Part shown: in pieces, positions 47,378 to 63,193 of the stretch | Layout: each line of letters begins with the position of its first letter | How positions within the stretch are numbered: the first letter of the stretch is position 1 | Origin: DATBJG01 sp963790545 | GTDB lineage: Bacteria; Acidobacteriota; Vicinamibacteria; Vicinamibacterales; JAMQPK01 | DNA length: 64,000 bases | Direction: 5' to 3' | NCBI GenBank assembly: GCA_963790545.1 | Contig: CAWBPA010000025.1 | Location: forward strand, 1-64,000 | The notes under the pieces: generated by a model | Told to the model about the DNA's origin: nothing | Databases searched by the model: none | Seen by the model: only the letters and a program-made list of their open reading frames with translations | Program-made: the position numbers and the translations under genes

Positions 47378-47528
47378 GCCTTCGCTCGCAACGCGAGCTA
47401 CGGCTAGGCAGGCCTGTCGTCTCGCTGTTCGCCGTGAATGGAGTTTGGGGAAGCCAGCTGTGACCGCGGCGGAGTTTACCTCGCCGAAGCGCCGAAAGAG
47501 CCTCAGCGGGGAGGCCCGAAGGGCGAAG

Positions 47529-47604
<76 letters not shown>

Positions 47605-47662
47605 TCGACGACGCCGAACACGATGTGTTGAGCAACGAGGCCCCGTGGAAGAGCATTGAGTC

Positions 47663-47812
47663 ATGAGAGACATCATCACCCTGGCGTGCACCGAGTGTAA
47701 GCGCCGGAACTACAGCACGACGAAGAACAAGAAGAAGACGAGCGAACGGCTCGAACTGAAAAAGTTCTGTCCGTCGTGCCGTGCGCACAAGCCGCACCGG
47801 GAAGCGAAATAG
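47663..47812 (+). CDS. rpmG: 50S ribosomal protein L33
   Basis: The 49-residue protein MRDIITLACTECKRRNYSTT ends in FCPSCRAHKPHREAK. It has two CxxC pairs (C9/C12 and C37/C40), so it is the zinc-binding (C+) form. It lies between tRNA-Thr and tRNA-Trp, upstream of secE, as in most bacteria, and is too short for many gene callers. Confidence 0.96.
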   Translation: MRDIITLACTECKRRNYSTTKNKKKTSERLELKKFCPSCRAHKPHREAK

Positions 47813-47828
47813 GGCTCATGGCTTTGTT

Positions 47829-47904
47829 AGGCCAATAGCTCAATTGGTAGAGCACCGGTCTCCAAAACCGGGGGCTGGGGGTTCGAGTCCCTCTTGGCCT
47901 GCCA
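47829..47904 (+). tRNA. tRNA-Trp (anticodon CCA)
   Basis: Acceptor AGGCCAA/TTGGCCT, anticodon arm CCGGT-CTCCAAA-ACCGG with CCA, T arm GGGGG-TTCGAGT-CCCTC, encoded CCA. It lies between rpmG and secE, the usual position. Confidence 0.95.
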
Positions 47905-47923
47905 GACTTGGAGGACGGGAAGC

Positions 47924-48006
47924 CGGGACTGGGGATTCGGGATTGGGGATTGGCTGCGCCGTCGTGTCGCGCAACCCAATCCCGGATCTCCAGTTCCGGA
48001 TCCCGC
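47924..48006. repeat. Inverted heptamer repeat (gggattg / caatccc) before secE
   Basis: The left arm is gggactggggattcgggatt-type units. The right arm starts aacccaatcccggat and continues to about 48006. The arms are partly complementary. Same family as 20368-20494 and 51156-51275. Confidence 0.8.
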
Positions 48007-48034
48007 CCACGCGAGAGAGAAGAGACAACGCGCG

Positions 48035-48281
48035 ATGAAGGTAGCCATGCTCGAGAACGTCAAGAGCGAAGTGGTGACCGGTTGGTGGACCCGGCGGCCG
48101 AACGTTTCTCGTCGAAGTTCGCAACGAACTCAAACGCGTCTCGTGGCCATCGCGCAAGGAAGTGTACGCCACGACCCTGGTGGTCATTGTCACGTCGGTA
48201 TTTTTTGGCACGTACCTGGCCGGACTCGACTATCTGTTCGGCACGATCAGGGAATGGATCTTCAGGCGGTTCGGGGCGTGA
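48035..48281 (+). CDS. secE: Preprotein translocase subunit SecE (one frameshift)
   Basis: Small essential partner of SecY. The N-terminus MKVAMLENVKSEVVTGWW is followed, after a break near 48100, by TFLVEVRNELKRVSWPSRKEV and one membrane helix (TTLVVIVTSVFFGTYLAGLDYLF), the SecE signature. Intact length is about 80 residues. Its stop overlaps the nusG ATG (TGATG). Confidence 0.92.
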
Positions 48282-48824
48282 TGACCGACGTCAGCAGCAA
48301 GCACTGGTATATCGTTCACACTTACTCGGGTTTCGAGAAGAAGGTGGCCGAATCGCTCGCGCAGCGCGTGCAGGCCTACGGGCTGCAGGGCGAGATTGGC
48401 GAGATCCTCATTCCCACCGAGGACGTCGTCGAGATGCGCGGCGGCAAGAAAGTCGTGACCCCCAAGCGGTTCTTCCCCGGCTACATCCTGGTCGAGATGA
48501 ACATGTCCGACCATGCCTGGCACGTCGTGAAGAACACACCCAAGGTCACCGGGTTTGTCGGCGCCGGGCGTGCGGCCGACGCCGCTCAGCAAGGAAGAGG
48601 TCGAGCAGATTCTTCAGCAGGTGCGAACTGCTGCAGAGAAGCCGAAGCCGAAGTACATGTTCGAGAAGGGGGAGCAAGTCCGGATCAACGAAGGGCCCTT
48701 CACGAGCTTCAACGGCGTGGTCGACGATGTGAACCTCGACAAGAACACGCTGAAGGTCATGGTGACGATTTTTGGTCGCTCGACGCCGGTCGAGCTGGAC
48801 TTTTTGCAGGTAGAGAAGATCTAA
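48281..48824 (+). CDS. nusG: Transcription termination/antitermination protein NusG (one frameshift)
   Basis: Binds RNA polymerase and couples it to Rho or the ribosome. The NGN domain has WYIVHTYSGFEKKVAESL, RFFPGYILVEM and VKNTPKVTGFVG. The frame breaks near 48570; the next frame carries the KOW domain (KGEQVRINEGPFTSFNGVVDDV). About 180 residues in all. Coupled to secE. Confidence 0.95.
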
Positions 48825-48834
48825 CCACGGAGGT

Positions 48835-48872
48835 CATAGAGGTCACAGAGTTATTCTCTGTGTCCTCCGTGG
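48835..48872. repeat. Hairpin between nusG and rplK
   Basis: CCACGGAGG pairs with CCTCCGTGG and, inside it, CACAGAG pairs with CTCTGTG. A related unit (ccacagaggccacagaggag) precedes nuoM at 18840-18860. With no U-run it is unlikely to be a full terminator; it may be a processing or pause site. Confidence 0.6.
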
Positions 48873-48902
48873 TGAAAAGCTGACAGTGATAGCCGAGGGC
48901 TA

Positions 48903-49328
48903 ATGGCCAAGAAGATACAGGCAATGGTGAAGCTCCAGATTGCCGCGGGCAAGGCAACGCCCGCGCCACCTGTGGGGACCGCGCTCGGTCCGCACGGCGT
49001 GAACATCATGGACTTCTGCAAGAATTTCAATGCCAAGACCGCCGGCCAGGAAGGCTTGATCATTCCGGTGGTTGTCACGGTCTACGCCGATCGCTCGTAC
49101 AGCTTCATCACCAAGACGCCGCCGGCGTCGATTCTGCTCAAGCGGGCGGCCAATATTGCGAAAGGGTCGGCAGAGCCCAACAAGACGAAGGTCGGCACGG
49201 TCACGCAAAAGCAGGTCGAGGACATTGCCAAGACGAAGATGCCCGACCTCAATTGCGACACGCTCGAATCGGCCGTCAAGACCGTGGCCGGAACGGCCCG
49301 ATCGATGGGCTTGGACGTGATTCAGTAA
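48903..49328 (+). CDS. rplK: 50S ribosomal protein L11
   Basis: GTPase-centre protein. The 141-residue sequence has KIQAMVKLQIAAGKATPAPPVGTALG, the PPASILLKRAA linker region and the C-terminal rRNA-binding domain ending GTARSMGLDVIQ, all canonical. rplA follows nine bases later. Confidence 0.97.
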   Translation: MAKKIQAMVKLQIAAGKATPAPPVGTALGPHGVNIMDFCKNFNAKTAGQEGLIIPVVVTVYADRSYSFITKTPPASILLKRAANIAKGSAEPNKTKVGTVTQKQVEDIAKTKMPDLNCDTLESAVKTVAGTARSMGLDVIQ

Positions 49329-49337
49329 GAGAAGCCA

Positions 49338-50034
49338 ATGGGCAAAAAATTCGACGCTGCGAAAAAACAGATTCCCGAGAAGGCGCTTACGCTCGAGGAG
49401 GCGGTGCCGCTCGTCCAGAAGGTGAAGTACACCAAATTCGACGAGACGGTGGAAATGGCGCTGCGTCTTGGCGTCGATCCCAAACACGCCGATCAAATGG
49501 TGCGCGGCACGGTCGTGCTTCCGCACGGGCTCGGCAAGACCAAGAAAGTTCTGGCGATTGCGGGCGGTGAGAAACAAAAGGAAGCGCAGGACGCGGGCGC
49601 TGACCACGTGGGTGGCGACGAGATGGTGGAGAAAATCCAGGGTGGCTGGATGGACTTCGATGCCGTGGTGGCGACACCCGACATGATGAAGGGCGTGGGT
49701 CGTCTCGGGAAGGTGCTTGGGCCCCGCGGACTGATGCCGAATCCCAAGACCGGCACGGTGACATTTGACATAGGTAAGGCCGTTCGAGAAATCAAAGCCG
49801 GAAAGGTCGAGTTTCGCGTGGACAAGACCGGGATCGTTCATGCCCCGGTTGGTAAGACGTCGTTTCCCACGAAGAATCTCGTGGAAAACGCCCATGCCCT
49901 CGTGGACAGCATTGTCAAAGCCAAGCCGTCGGCTGCGAAAGGCAAGTACCTGAAGAGCGTCACGCTTGTCGTCGACCATGGGGCCAGGCGTGCGCATCGA
50001 TACCGCGCACGTCGACGTGGCGGTTAAACATTAA
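49338..50034 (+). CDS. rplA: 50S ribosomal protein L1 (frameshift near the C-terminus)
   Basis: L1-stalk protein and, in many bacteria, translational repressor of its own operon. GKKFDAAKKQIPEKALTLEEAV, GLGKTKKVLAIAGGEKQKEA and the GPRGLMPNPKTGTVTFDIGKAV signature are present. Near 49970 the frame slips; the shifted frame gives STMGPGVRIDTAHVDV and a stop at 50032, the normal C-terminus. rplJ starts ten bases later, so there is no long rplJ leader. Confidence 0.95.
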
Positions 50035-50044
50035 CTAAAAAAAG

Positions 50045-50578
50045 ATGGCTGTCACCAGAGCAGATAAAGCAACTGAGCTGCAGGAACTCGAACAAGCGTT
50101 CAAAGGGTCCGAGAGCGCAATCCTTGTGGACTACCGTGGGCTGAACGTGCCGCAGGTGACGGAGCTGCGCCGTCAGCTTCGTGTTGCGAAGGCGAGCTAC
50201 CGGGTCGTCAAGAACACGCTGGCCAAGCGTGCGCTCAAGGGAACAGCGTTTGCCTCGCTCGAAACGCACTTCTCGGGCACGACGGCCGTTGCGTATACCG
50301 GAGCCGATCCGGTGGCGCTGGCCAAGACCTTGACGGGTTTCGTCAAGACCGCGCCAACCCTGAAGATCAAGGCCGCGGTCGTCCAGGGTCGGGCCGTCCA
50401 GCCGGCAGAGGTGACGGAACTTGCTGCGCTGCCAGGCAAACCCGAGCTGTACGCCAAGCTCTTGTTTGTGCTGCAAGCGCCCATGCAGCAGTTTGTGAGC
50501 GTTCTCAACGCGGCACCACGCGACCTCATGAACGTGCTCGTGGCGGCAGAAAAGAAACGCGGGGAGCAGCCAGCCTGA
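50045..50578 (+). CDS. rplJ: 50S ribosomal protein L10
   Basis: Stalk base that anchors L7/L12 dimers. The 177-residue protein has ATELQELEQAFKGSESAILVDYRGLNVPQ-type sequence, VVKNTLAKRALKGT and a C-terminal helix for L12 binding (MQQFVSVLNAAPRDLMNVLVA). A dispersed repeat element separates it from rplL. Confidence 0.96.
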   Translation: MAVTRADKATELQELEQAFKGSESAILVDYRGLNVPQVTELRRQLRVAKASYRVVKNTLAKRALKGTAFASLETHFSGTTAVAYTGADPVALAKTLTGFVKTAPTLKIKAAVVQGRAVQPAEVTELAALPGKPELYAKLLFVLQAPMQQFVSVLNAAPRDLMNVLVAAEKKRGEQPA

Positions 50579-50623
50579 CGGCCGCCTTCGCCAAGGCTCC
50601 GGCGCGCCAGGGGCTCCGACGAT

Positions 50624-50715
50624 GTTGACTAAGTGGATTGTTGTCGCAAATGACGCCGAGCGCTGAAAGCGCGAGGCACTGGTCGTGGGGGTGGGGCCCC
50701 ACGACATACTAAGTA
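50624..50715 (+). repeat. Dispersed intergenic element, type A copy, between rplJ and rplL
   Basis: Matches the copy before nuoH along its length (gttgactaagtggattgttg, GCGCTGAAAGCGC hairpin, GTGGGGGTGGGGCCCCAC hairpin, then an AT-rich tail). Here a further agaggg ribosome site lies between the tail and the rplL ATG. Confidence 0.85.
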
Positions 50716-50727
50716 AAGAGGGTAGAC

Positions 50728-51126
50728 ATGGCCGAGTTAACACAGCAGCAGGTGATCGACTACATTAAGGGTATCAGCGTGCTGGAGCTGTCGCAGCTCG
50801 TCAAGGCGCTCGAATCGGAGCTCGGTGTCTCGGCGGCTGCAGCCATGCCCATGGCCATGCCGATGATGGCGGGTGGCGCCGGCGGTGGAGCGGCAGCGGC
50901 TGTCGAAGAGAAGACGGATTTCACGGTCACGTTGGCCAGCTTCCCCGCTGACAAGAAGATCAACATTATCAAGGTGGTGCGCGAGGTGACTAACCTGGGC
51001 TTGAAGGAAGCCAAGGATCTGGTCGAGGCGGCGCCCAAGCCAATCAAAGAAGGCATCCCCAAAGACGAAGCCGAGAGCATCCGTAAGAAATTCGAAGAGG
51101 CCGGCGCCAAGGTCGAAATCAAATAA
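50728..51126 (+). CDS. rplL: 50S ribosomal protein L7/L12
   Basis: Stalk protein recruiting translation factors. N-terminal dimerisation helices (VIDYIKGISVLELSQLVKAL), an Ala/Gly/Met-rich hinge and the C-terminal domain (KINIIKVVREVTNLGLKEAKDLVE, KFEEAGAKVEIK) are visible in 132 residues. It needs about four copies per L10; the repeat element just upstream may influence its expression. Confidence 0.97.
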   Translation: MAELTQQQVIDYIKGISVLELSQLVKALESELGVSAAAAMPMAMPMMAGGAGGGAAAAVEEKTDFTVTLASFPADKKINIIKVVREVTNLGLKEAKDLVEAAPKPIKEGIPKDEAESIRKKFEEAGAKVEIK

Positions 51127-51155
51127 CGGCGGCACGCTTCGTCGTTACTTGACCC

Positions 51156-51275
51156 AGGATTCGGGGTTCGGGATTGGGGATTCGGGCCCAATTCCTGACT
51201 CCGTCTCGCGCTGCTGCCCGGGTGGCCTGAGATCCGCGACGATCCCGAATCCCGAGTCCCTAGTCCCTAAACCCG
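51156..51275. repeat. Inverted heptamer repeat between rplL and rpoB
   Basis: The left arm (51156-51186) has ggattcg/gggttcg/ggattgg/ggattcg units. The right arm (51241-51275) has gatcccgaatcccgagtccc-type units. The arms are complementary. In other bacteria this position often holds an attenuator or RNase III site in the rplL-rpoB gap. Confidence 0.8.
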
Positions 51276-51290
51276 AGGGGATCGCAACAG

Positions 51291-55592
<4,302 letters not shown>

Positions 55593-55602
55593 AGGCAAAC
55601 AC

Positions 55603-59826
<4,224 letters not shown>

Positions 59827-59829
59827 TCC

Positions 59830-59854
59830 GTAGGCCGGATCCTCTGGGTCCGGC
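59830..59854. repeat. REP-like hairpin after rpoC
   Basis: GTAGGCCGGATCCTCTGGGT followed by CCGGC forms an imperfect hairpin (GCCGGATCC/GGGTCCGGC) with the GTAG end seen at 2152. It lies a few bases after the rpoC stop and just before the terminator. Confidence 0.5.
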
Positions 59855-59882
59855 AGGATCAGCTGTTTGTAGGATCTCAAGG

Positions 59883-59912
59883 GGCGACGGTCGAGAGGCT
59901 GTCGCCTTTTTT
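59883..59912 (+). terminator. Intrinsic terminator of the rplKAJL-rpoBC operon
   Basis: GGCGAC and GTCGCC form a stem (with loop ggtcgagaggct that can extend the pairing) followed by six T residues, 56 bases after the rpoC stop. It separates the RNA polymerase operon from the cassette array. Confidence 0.85.
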
Positions 59913-60072
59913 GTTGGTGCATGGCACCGTGTTCGGTCGAAGTGATTTACAGGAGATCAGAAGCGTAGGAAGTTCTTCTGCTTCACAGAAGCAAGAGCAC
60001 TGAACGCCACGGACGGGGATGGCAGTTCGTGTTTCCGGCCGGACGCGTCGGTCGCGATCCGCGGTGGGGACC
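59913..60072. other. Region between the rpoC terminator and the first attC
   Basis: No gene, integrase or clear attI site is visible in these 160 bases. No convincing promoter is seen. It may be the remnant of a decayed first cassette, since the attC that follows should close a cassette. Confidence 0.35.
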
Positions 60073-60146
60073 GGCTAACCAGCGGTTGCAGCCGACGGCG
60101 GCGGATGTGATCATGAGCCGCCGCGGCTGAACCGCCGACGTTAGGC
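60073..60146 (+). other. attC recombination site 1
   Basis: 74 bases from GGCTAAC to GTTAGGC. The inner arms GCAGCCGACGGCGGC and GCCGCCGCGGCTGA are complementary with a short spacer, giving the imperfect hairpin of a folded attC bottom strand. The first R box has one mismatch to RYYYAAC. It is very similar inside to sites 3 and 5. Confidence 0.85.
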
Positions 60147-60149
60147 CGA

Positions 60150-60608
60150 ATGGAATCCGGAATGATCACGGTGAAATACGACGATCTTTCGGCTGCATTT
60201 GACTTCGTCAGTTTTGGTGCTCCGTTCGAACACCGGGCATTCGTGTCTCGGGACACGGGCGCTGTTTATTGGATCTCGGAAACGAATCCGATCGAGGAAG
60301 AAGACCTGCCCGACGATCTCGAAACGTCGGATCGGTACATCACGGTTCCTCACAAGAATGACCTCGATTTGGGCAACCATCTCGCACTCCGATTTGCGGA
60401 GGAGCAGTTGCCGCATCGGTTCGGTACCATCGAGGCCTTCTTCCGGCGCCCCGGAGCGTACGCGCGTTTCAAGGAGCTCCTCTCAACGGAAGGTTGTCTC
60501 GACAAATGGTATGCCTACGAGGCCGAGGCCACAGACCAGGCGCTCCGGGATTGGTGTACGGCGAATGAGATTCAACTTGACGAGACGGGCACTCAACAAT
60601 CGGCCTAA
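60150..60608 (+). CDS. UPF0158 family protein (integron cassette gene)
   Basis: The 152-residue acidic protein matches the UPF0158 pattern: VKYDDLSAAFDFVSF, a RDTGAVYWISE strand, ERYITVPHKNDLDLG-like sequence (here DRYITVPHKNDLDLG), LRFAEEQLP, FRRPGAYARFKELL and DKWYAYE...ALRDWC. Its function is unknown. The ATG four bases after attC site 1 is in frame; ATG at 60162 (MITVKYDDL) is also likely. The stop codon is the TAA inside the first R box of attC site 2, a typical compact cassette layout. Confidence 0.85.
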   Translation: MESGMITVKYDDLSAAFDFVSFGAPFEHRAFVSRDTGAVYWISETNPIEEEDLPDDLETSDRYITVPHKNDLDLGNHLALRFAEEQLPHRFGTIEAFFRRPGAYARFKELLSTEGCLDKWYAYEAEATDQALRDWCTANEIQLDETGTQQSA

Positions 60609-60668
60609 CAACGCATGCAGCCGACAACGCGCGTGTCGGCACGCCGTGGCTGATGCTTGGCGTTAGAC
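60603..60668 (+). other. attC recombination site 2
   Basis: 66 bases with perfect outer boxes, GCCTAAC and GTTAGAC. The inner boxes ATGCAGCCGAC and GTGGCTGATGC lie around a short GCGCGTGTCGGC centre. This is the most classical attC of the five, close in size to those of mobile integrons. Confidence 0.9.
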
Positions 60669-60689
60669 CGACCAGCCGAGGAGGTTGAC

Positions 60690-61493
60690 ATGTCGCTCAC
60701 AGGAAAACACGCGTTGATCACCGGAGGCTCGCGCGGGATTGGTCGAGGCATTGCGCTGAAACTGGCGGAAAACGGCGCCAAGGTTGCGGTTCATTACTAT
60801 CAGAACGAGCGTGCTGCGAACGACACTCTCGGGCAAGTCCGCAAGCACGGTTCCGATGGTCTGGTCATACAGGCCGATGTGACGCGTCCCGACCAGATCA
60901 CCGACATGGTCCGCAAGGTTCGCGCGGAGTTCGGAACGCTCGATATCTTCGTTAGCAATGCGCGGCCCGAGGTCCCGGCTTTCTTCCAGCCGCCGATGGA
61001 CATCACGCTGGAACAATGGGACGCGGCGTTCGATTCGCAGGCAAAGGCGTTCCTCGTCGGGGTTCGTGAGGCAGTGGTCTCCATGGCCCCGGGCGGGAGA
61101 ATCTTTGCCATCACTTACGCGGAAGGGAGTCGTACGGGTGGCTTGCTGCCGTGGGTTGGCATGGGTTCGGCGAAGGCGGCGCTTGAGTCCCTCGTTCGTT
61201 ACTTCGCTGTGGCCCTCGCCAAACGCGGCATCACGGTGAACGCGATCAGTCCCGGGTGGACAGAGGACAGCGTATTGAACACGCTGCCGACGCAGGCACA
61301 GGATCTCATCAGGAATTGGCATGCACGCGGGTGGACGCCGATGGGCCGGTTGGGCACGCCGCAAGACGTCGGAAACGTTGTGGCACTCTTTTGTTCGGAG
61401 GATGCCGGCTGGATCACAGGACAGGTGATCTATGCCGATGGCGGCGCGTCATTGATGAATCCAGAAGTCCCGTCGGAAATCCAACTGGGATAG
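60690..61493 (+). CDS. Short-chain dehydrogenase/reductase, FabL-like, lacking the usual catalytic tyrosine (cassette gene)
   Basis: Rossmann-fold NAD(P)-dependent oxidoreductase of 267 residues. The cofactor loop TGGSRGIGRGIAL is intact (about 10-22), and the C-terminal ISPGWTEDS and ADGGASL are present. At the active site, where classical SDRs have YxxxK, the sequence is PWVGMGSAKAALESL: the lysine is kept, but the YxxxK tyrosine position is Met, and the position seven before the lysine, Tyr in FabL-type enoyl reductases, is Trp. The start has a strong gaggagg site, 21 bases after attC 2. Confidence 0.88.
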   Translation: MSLTGKHALITGGSRGIGRGIALKLAENGAKVAVHYYQNERAANDTLGQVRKHGSDGLVIQADVTRPDQITDMVRKVRAEFGTLDIFVSNARPEVPAFFQPPMDITLEQWDAAFDSQAKAFLVGVREAVVSMAPGGRIFAITYAEGSRTGGLLPWVGMGSAKAALESLVRYFAVALAKRGITVNAISPGWTEDSVLNTLPTQAQDLIRNWHARGWTPMGRLGTPQDVGNVVALFCSEDAGWITGQVIYADGGASLMNPEVPSEIQLG

Positions 61494-61618
61494 CGCGCCC
61501 GTGAAGAACGCGTTTCAGTAAAGCCGCGGTCTAACATCCGAATCGAGCCGGCGCGCCAGACGGTCCCGTTGTTCATCGCGGAACGGGATTGCCTGGATGG
61601 ATAGCCCGAGCTGCTGCC

Positions 61619-61691
61619 GCCCAACATCGGCTTGCAGCGGGCGGCGCCTGGTGGAATCATGAGCCGCCGCGGCTGAAGCCGGGCGTTGGGC
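61619..61691 (+). other. attC recombination site 3 (with a second possible first R box at 61529)
   Basis: GCCCAAC and GTTGGGC are perfectly complementary outer boxes 73 bases apart. The inner arms TTGCAGCGGGCGGCG and CGCCGCGGCTGAAGC pair imperfectly. A further GTCTAAC at 61529-61535, soon after the SDR stop, could be the first R box of a longer or nested site; about 80 bases of unknown origin lie between, with a tcccgtt/aacggga inverted pair. Confidence 0.82.
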
Positions 61692-61887
61692 CGACAGGTT
61701 CGTTCTCAATGTGGAGTGAGTTCTGCCATGAGTACCGACGGGTTGCCCACCGATCGCATGCCTTGGTTAAACCCGCTGCCGAGACGTAGCCCGCGTCGAA
61801 GTGCGCCGAGGACTTGCTTTCGAACCATTTGCACACGCCGCGCCCGTAATCGAAGTCGGCGTGAATTCGCGGACAGACCGATCCCAG
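61692..61887. other. 5' region of the third cassette
   Basis: About 196 bases between attC 3 and the SnoaL-like gene. A GTG at 61801 opens the same frame as the next gene but adds 29 unconserved residues. A GTTAAAC box near 61767 has no partner. No separate gene is seen; this may hold the cassette's own promoter. Confidence 0.35.
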
Positions 61888-62295
61888 ATGCCGACTGAAC
61901 TCGATAAAAACGCAGATTTGATTCGTCGCTGGATCGAGTTCTCGAATGCTGGCTTCGCGGGCGGCCTCAATGATTTCATTTCGCCCGACTACGTGGGCCA
62001 TCTCGGTACGACCACGATGGACCGCAATGAATTGGAGCGCCTCGAACGGCAGTTCTCCGCGGCATTTCCGGATGCGCATCACGCCATCAACGACTTGATA
62101 GCTGAAGGTGATCGAGTGGTTCTCCGAACGACTGCCCATGCGAAACACTGTTGTGACTTCGAGGGCATTGCTCGGACGGATCGTTTGGTGGAATTCACCG
62201 GGCTTGTGGTTTACCGGATCCAAAATGACAAGATTGTGGAGTCGTGGGGCGAGATCGACTTCCTCCGGTTGATCCGCGAATTGCGGCGGCCGTGA
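61888..62295 (+). CDS. SnoaL-like (NTF2-fold) protein (cassette gene)
   Basis: 135-residue alpha+beta-barrel protein of the SnoaL/ester-cyclase-like group: DLIRRWIEFSNAG, FPDAHHAINDLIAEGDRVVLRTTAHA and the final strand VEFTGLVVYRIQNDKIVESWGEID are typical. Members range from polyketide cyclases to proteins of unknown role, so the reaction cannot be given. I start at the ATG at 61888. It shares its cassette with the methyltransferase gene, nine bases downstream, with no attC between them. Confidence 0.85.
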   Translation: MPTELDKNADLIRRWIEFSNAGFAGGLNDFISPDYVGHLGTTTMDRNELERLERQFSAAFPDAHHAINDLIAEGDRVVLRTTAHAKHCCDFEGIARTDRLVEFTGLVVYRIQNDKIVESWGEIDFLRLIRELRRP

Positions 62296-62304
62296 GATGG
62301 GACA

Positions 62305-63072
62305 ATGACTTATCAACCCGATCTCTACGACGTCGTGACACCTTCGGCGCTGCAGGGCGACGTGGACTGGTACTGCGCCAGGGCGCGAGCATCTGGAGGA
62401 CCGGTCCTTGAACTTGGGGCCGGCACCGGCCGGGTCACACTGGCCATCGCGGCGGACGGCATTGCGATTCACGCGCTCGATTCCGACCAGGCTATGCTTC
62501 AGGCGCTCCAATCCAAGTTGGCAGAGCGACCCCCCGAGATCCAAGCGCGCGTCACGCCGGTGCAAGGCGACATGCGGTCGTTCGATCTTGGCGAACGATT
62601 CGCCTTGATCATTTGCCCGTTTCGCGCGTTCCTACACAATGTGACCGAGTCCGACCAGCTCGCTTGCCTGACGCGAGTTCGACAGCATTTGCGCCCCTCA
62701 GGCCGTTTCGCGTTCAACGTATTCCATCCATCGCTGACCTTCATGGCGCAACACACCGGGCCGCTCGCTGGCGTCTGGCGGTGGGGTGATACGCACTCCC
62801 TTCCGTCCGGTGGCTGGGTCGTCCAGTCAGAAGCAAACCGGTACGATACCGTCAGACAAGTCGTCCACTCCATGCATCGCTACGACGTGTACCGACCCGA
62901 AGGCACGCTCGAGCGCACTTCGATGCTGCGTCTTGAGTTGGCCTACCTGTATCCGGCGGAAATTCGGCGACTCCTCACAGCAGCGGGGTTTCGTGACGTC
63001 ATCATCAAGGGTGGATTTGACGGACGGGAGTTCAGTCGTGACGGCGAGGAACTTGTTGTTGAGGCAGCGTGA
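62305..63072 (+). CDS. SAM-dependent methyltransferase, class I (cassette gene)
   Basis: 255-residue Rossmann methyltransferase. Motif I is VLELGAGTGRVTLAIA, followed by IHALDSDQAML (acidic end of beta 2), the VTPVQGDMRSFDLG region and FALIICPFRAFLHN. The substrate is unknown. ATG start with no clear ribosome site, close behind the SnoaL-like gene, so coupling is likely. attC site 4 begins eight bases after its stop. Confidence 0.9.
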   Translation: MTYQPDLYDVVTPSALQGDVDWYCARARASGGPVLELGAGTGRVTLAIAADGIAIHALDSDQAMLQALQSKLAERPPEIQARVTPVQGDMRSFDLGERFALIICPFRAFLHNVTESDQLACLTRVRQHLRPSGRFAFNVFHPSLTFMAQHTGPLAGVWRWGDTHSLPSGGWVVQSEANRYDTVRQVVHSMHRYDVYRPEGTLERTSMLRLELAYLYPAEIRRLLTAAGFRDVIIKGGFDGREFSRDGEELVVEAA

Positions 63073-63079
63073 GCGAAAT

Positions 63080-63189
63080 GCCTAACATGCCGCTGCACCT
63101 GACGGCACCGGGCCCACTCGCGCGTGCCCCTCGCGCTCGGTGTGATCGTTGACTCGCGCGTGCCGCAGGTGAGCGGTAAACCGTTAGGC
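63080..63189 (+). other. attC recombination site 4
   Basis: 110 bases with perfect GCCTAAC and GTTAGGC boxes. Inner arms CCGCTGCACCTGAC and CAGGTGAGCGG are complementary, and a longer central region (CTCGCGCGTGC and GACTCGCGCGTGCCG) makes this the largest site of the array. Confidence 0.85.
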
Positions 63190-63193
63190 AGAT

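Noticed and set aside
50035..50044. L10 leader regulatory RNA before rplJ
   Set aside because: Only ten bases separate rplA and rplJ, too few for the structure.
59913..60072. Integron integrase or attI next to the first attC
   Set aside because: The 160 bases are too short for an integrase and show no tyrosine-recombinase motif; a single GTT box would not be enough to call attI.
59957..60256. Minus-strand gene across attC site 1
   Set aside because: Its sequence is a reverse reading of the attC and of the UPF0158 start; it has no family resemblance. Similar minus-strand frames over attC 3 and 5 were rejected for the same reason.
61767..61774. GTTAAAC box as a further attC end
   Set aside because: No matching upstream box or complementary inner arms were found at a plausible distance.
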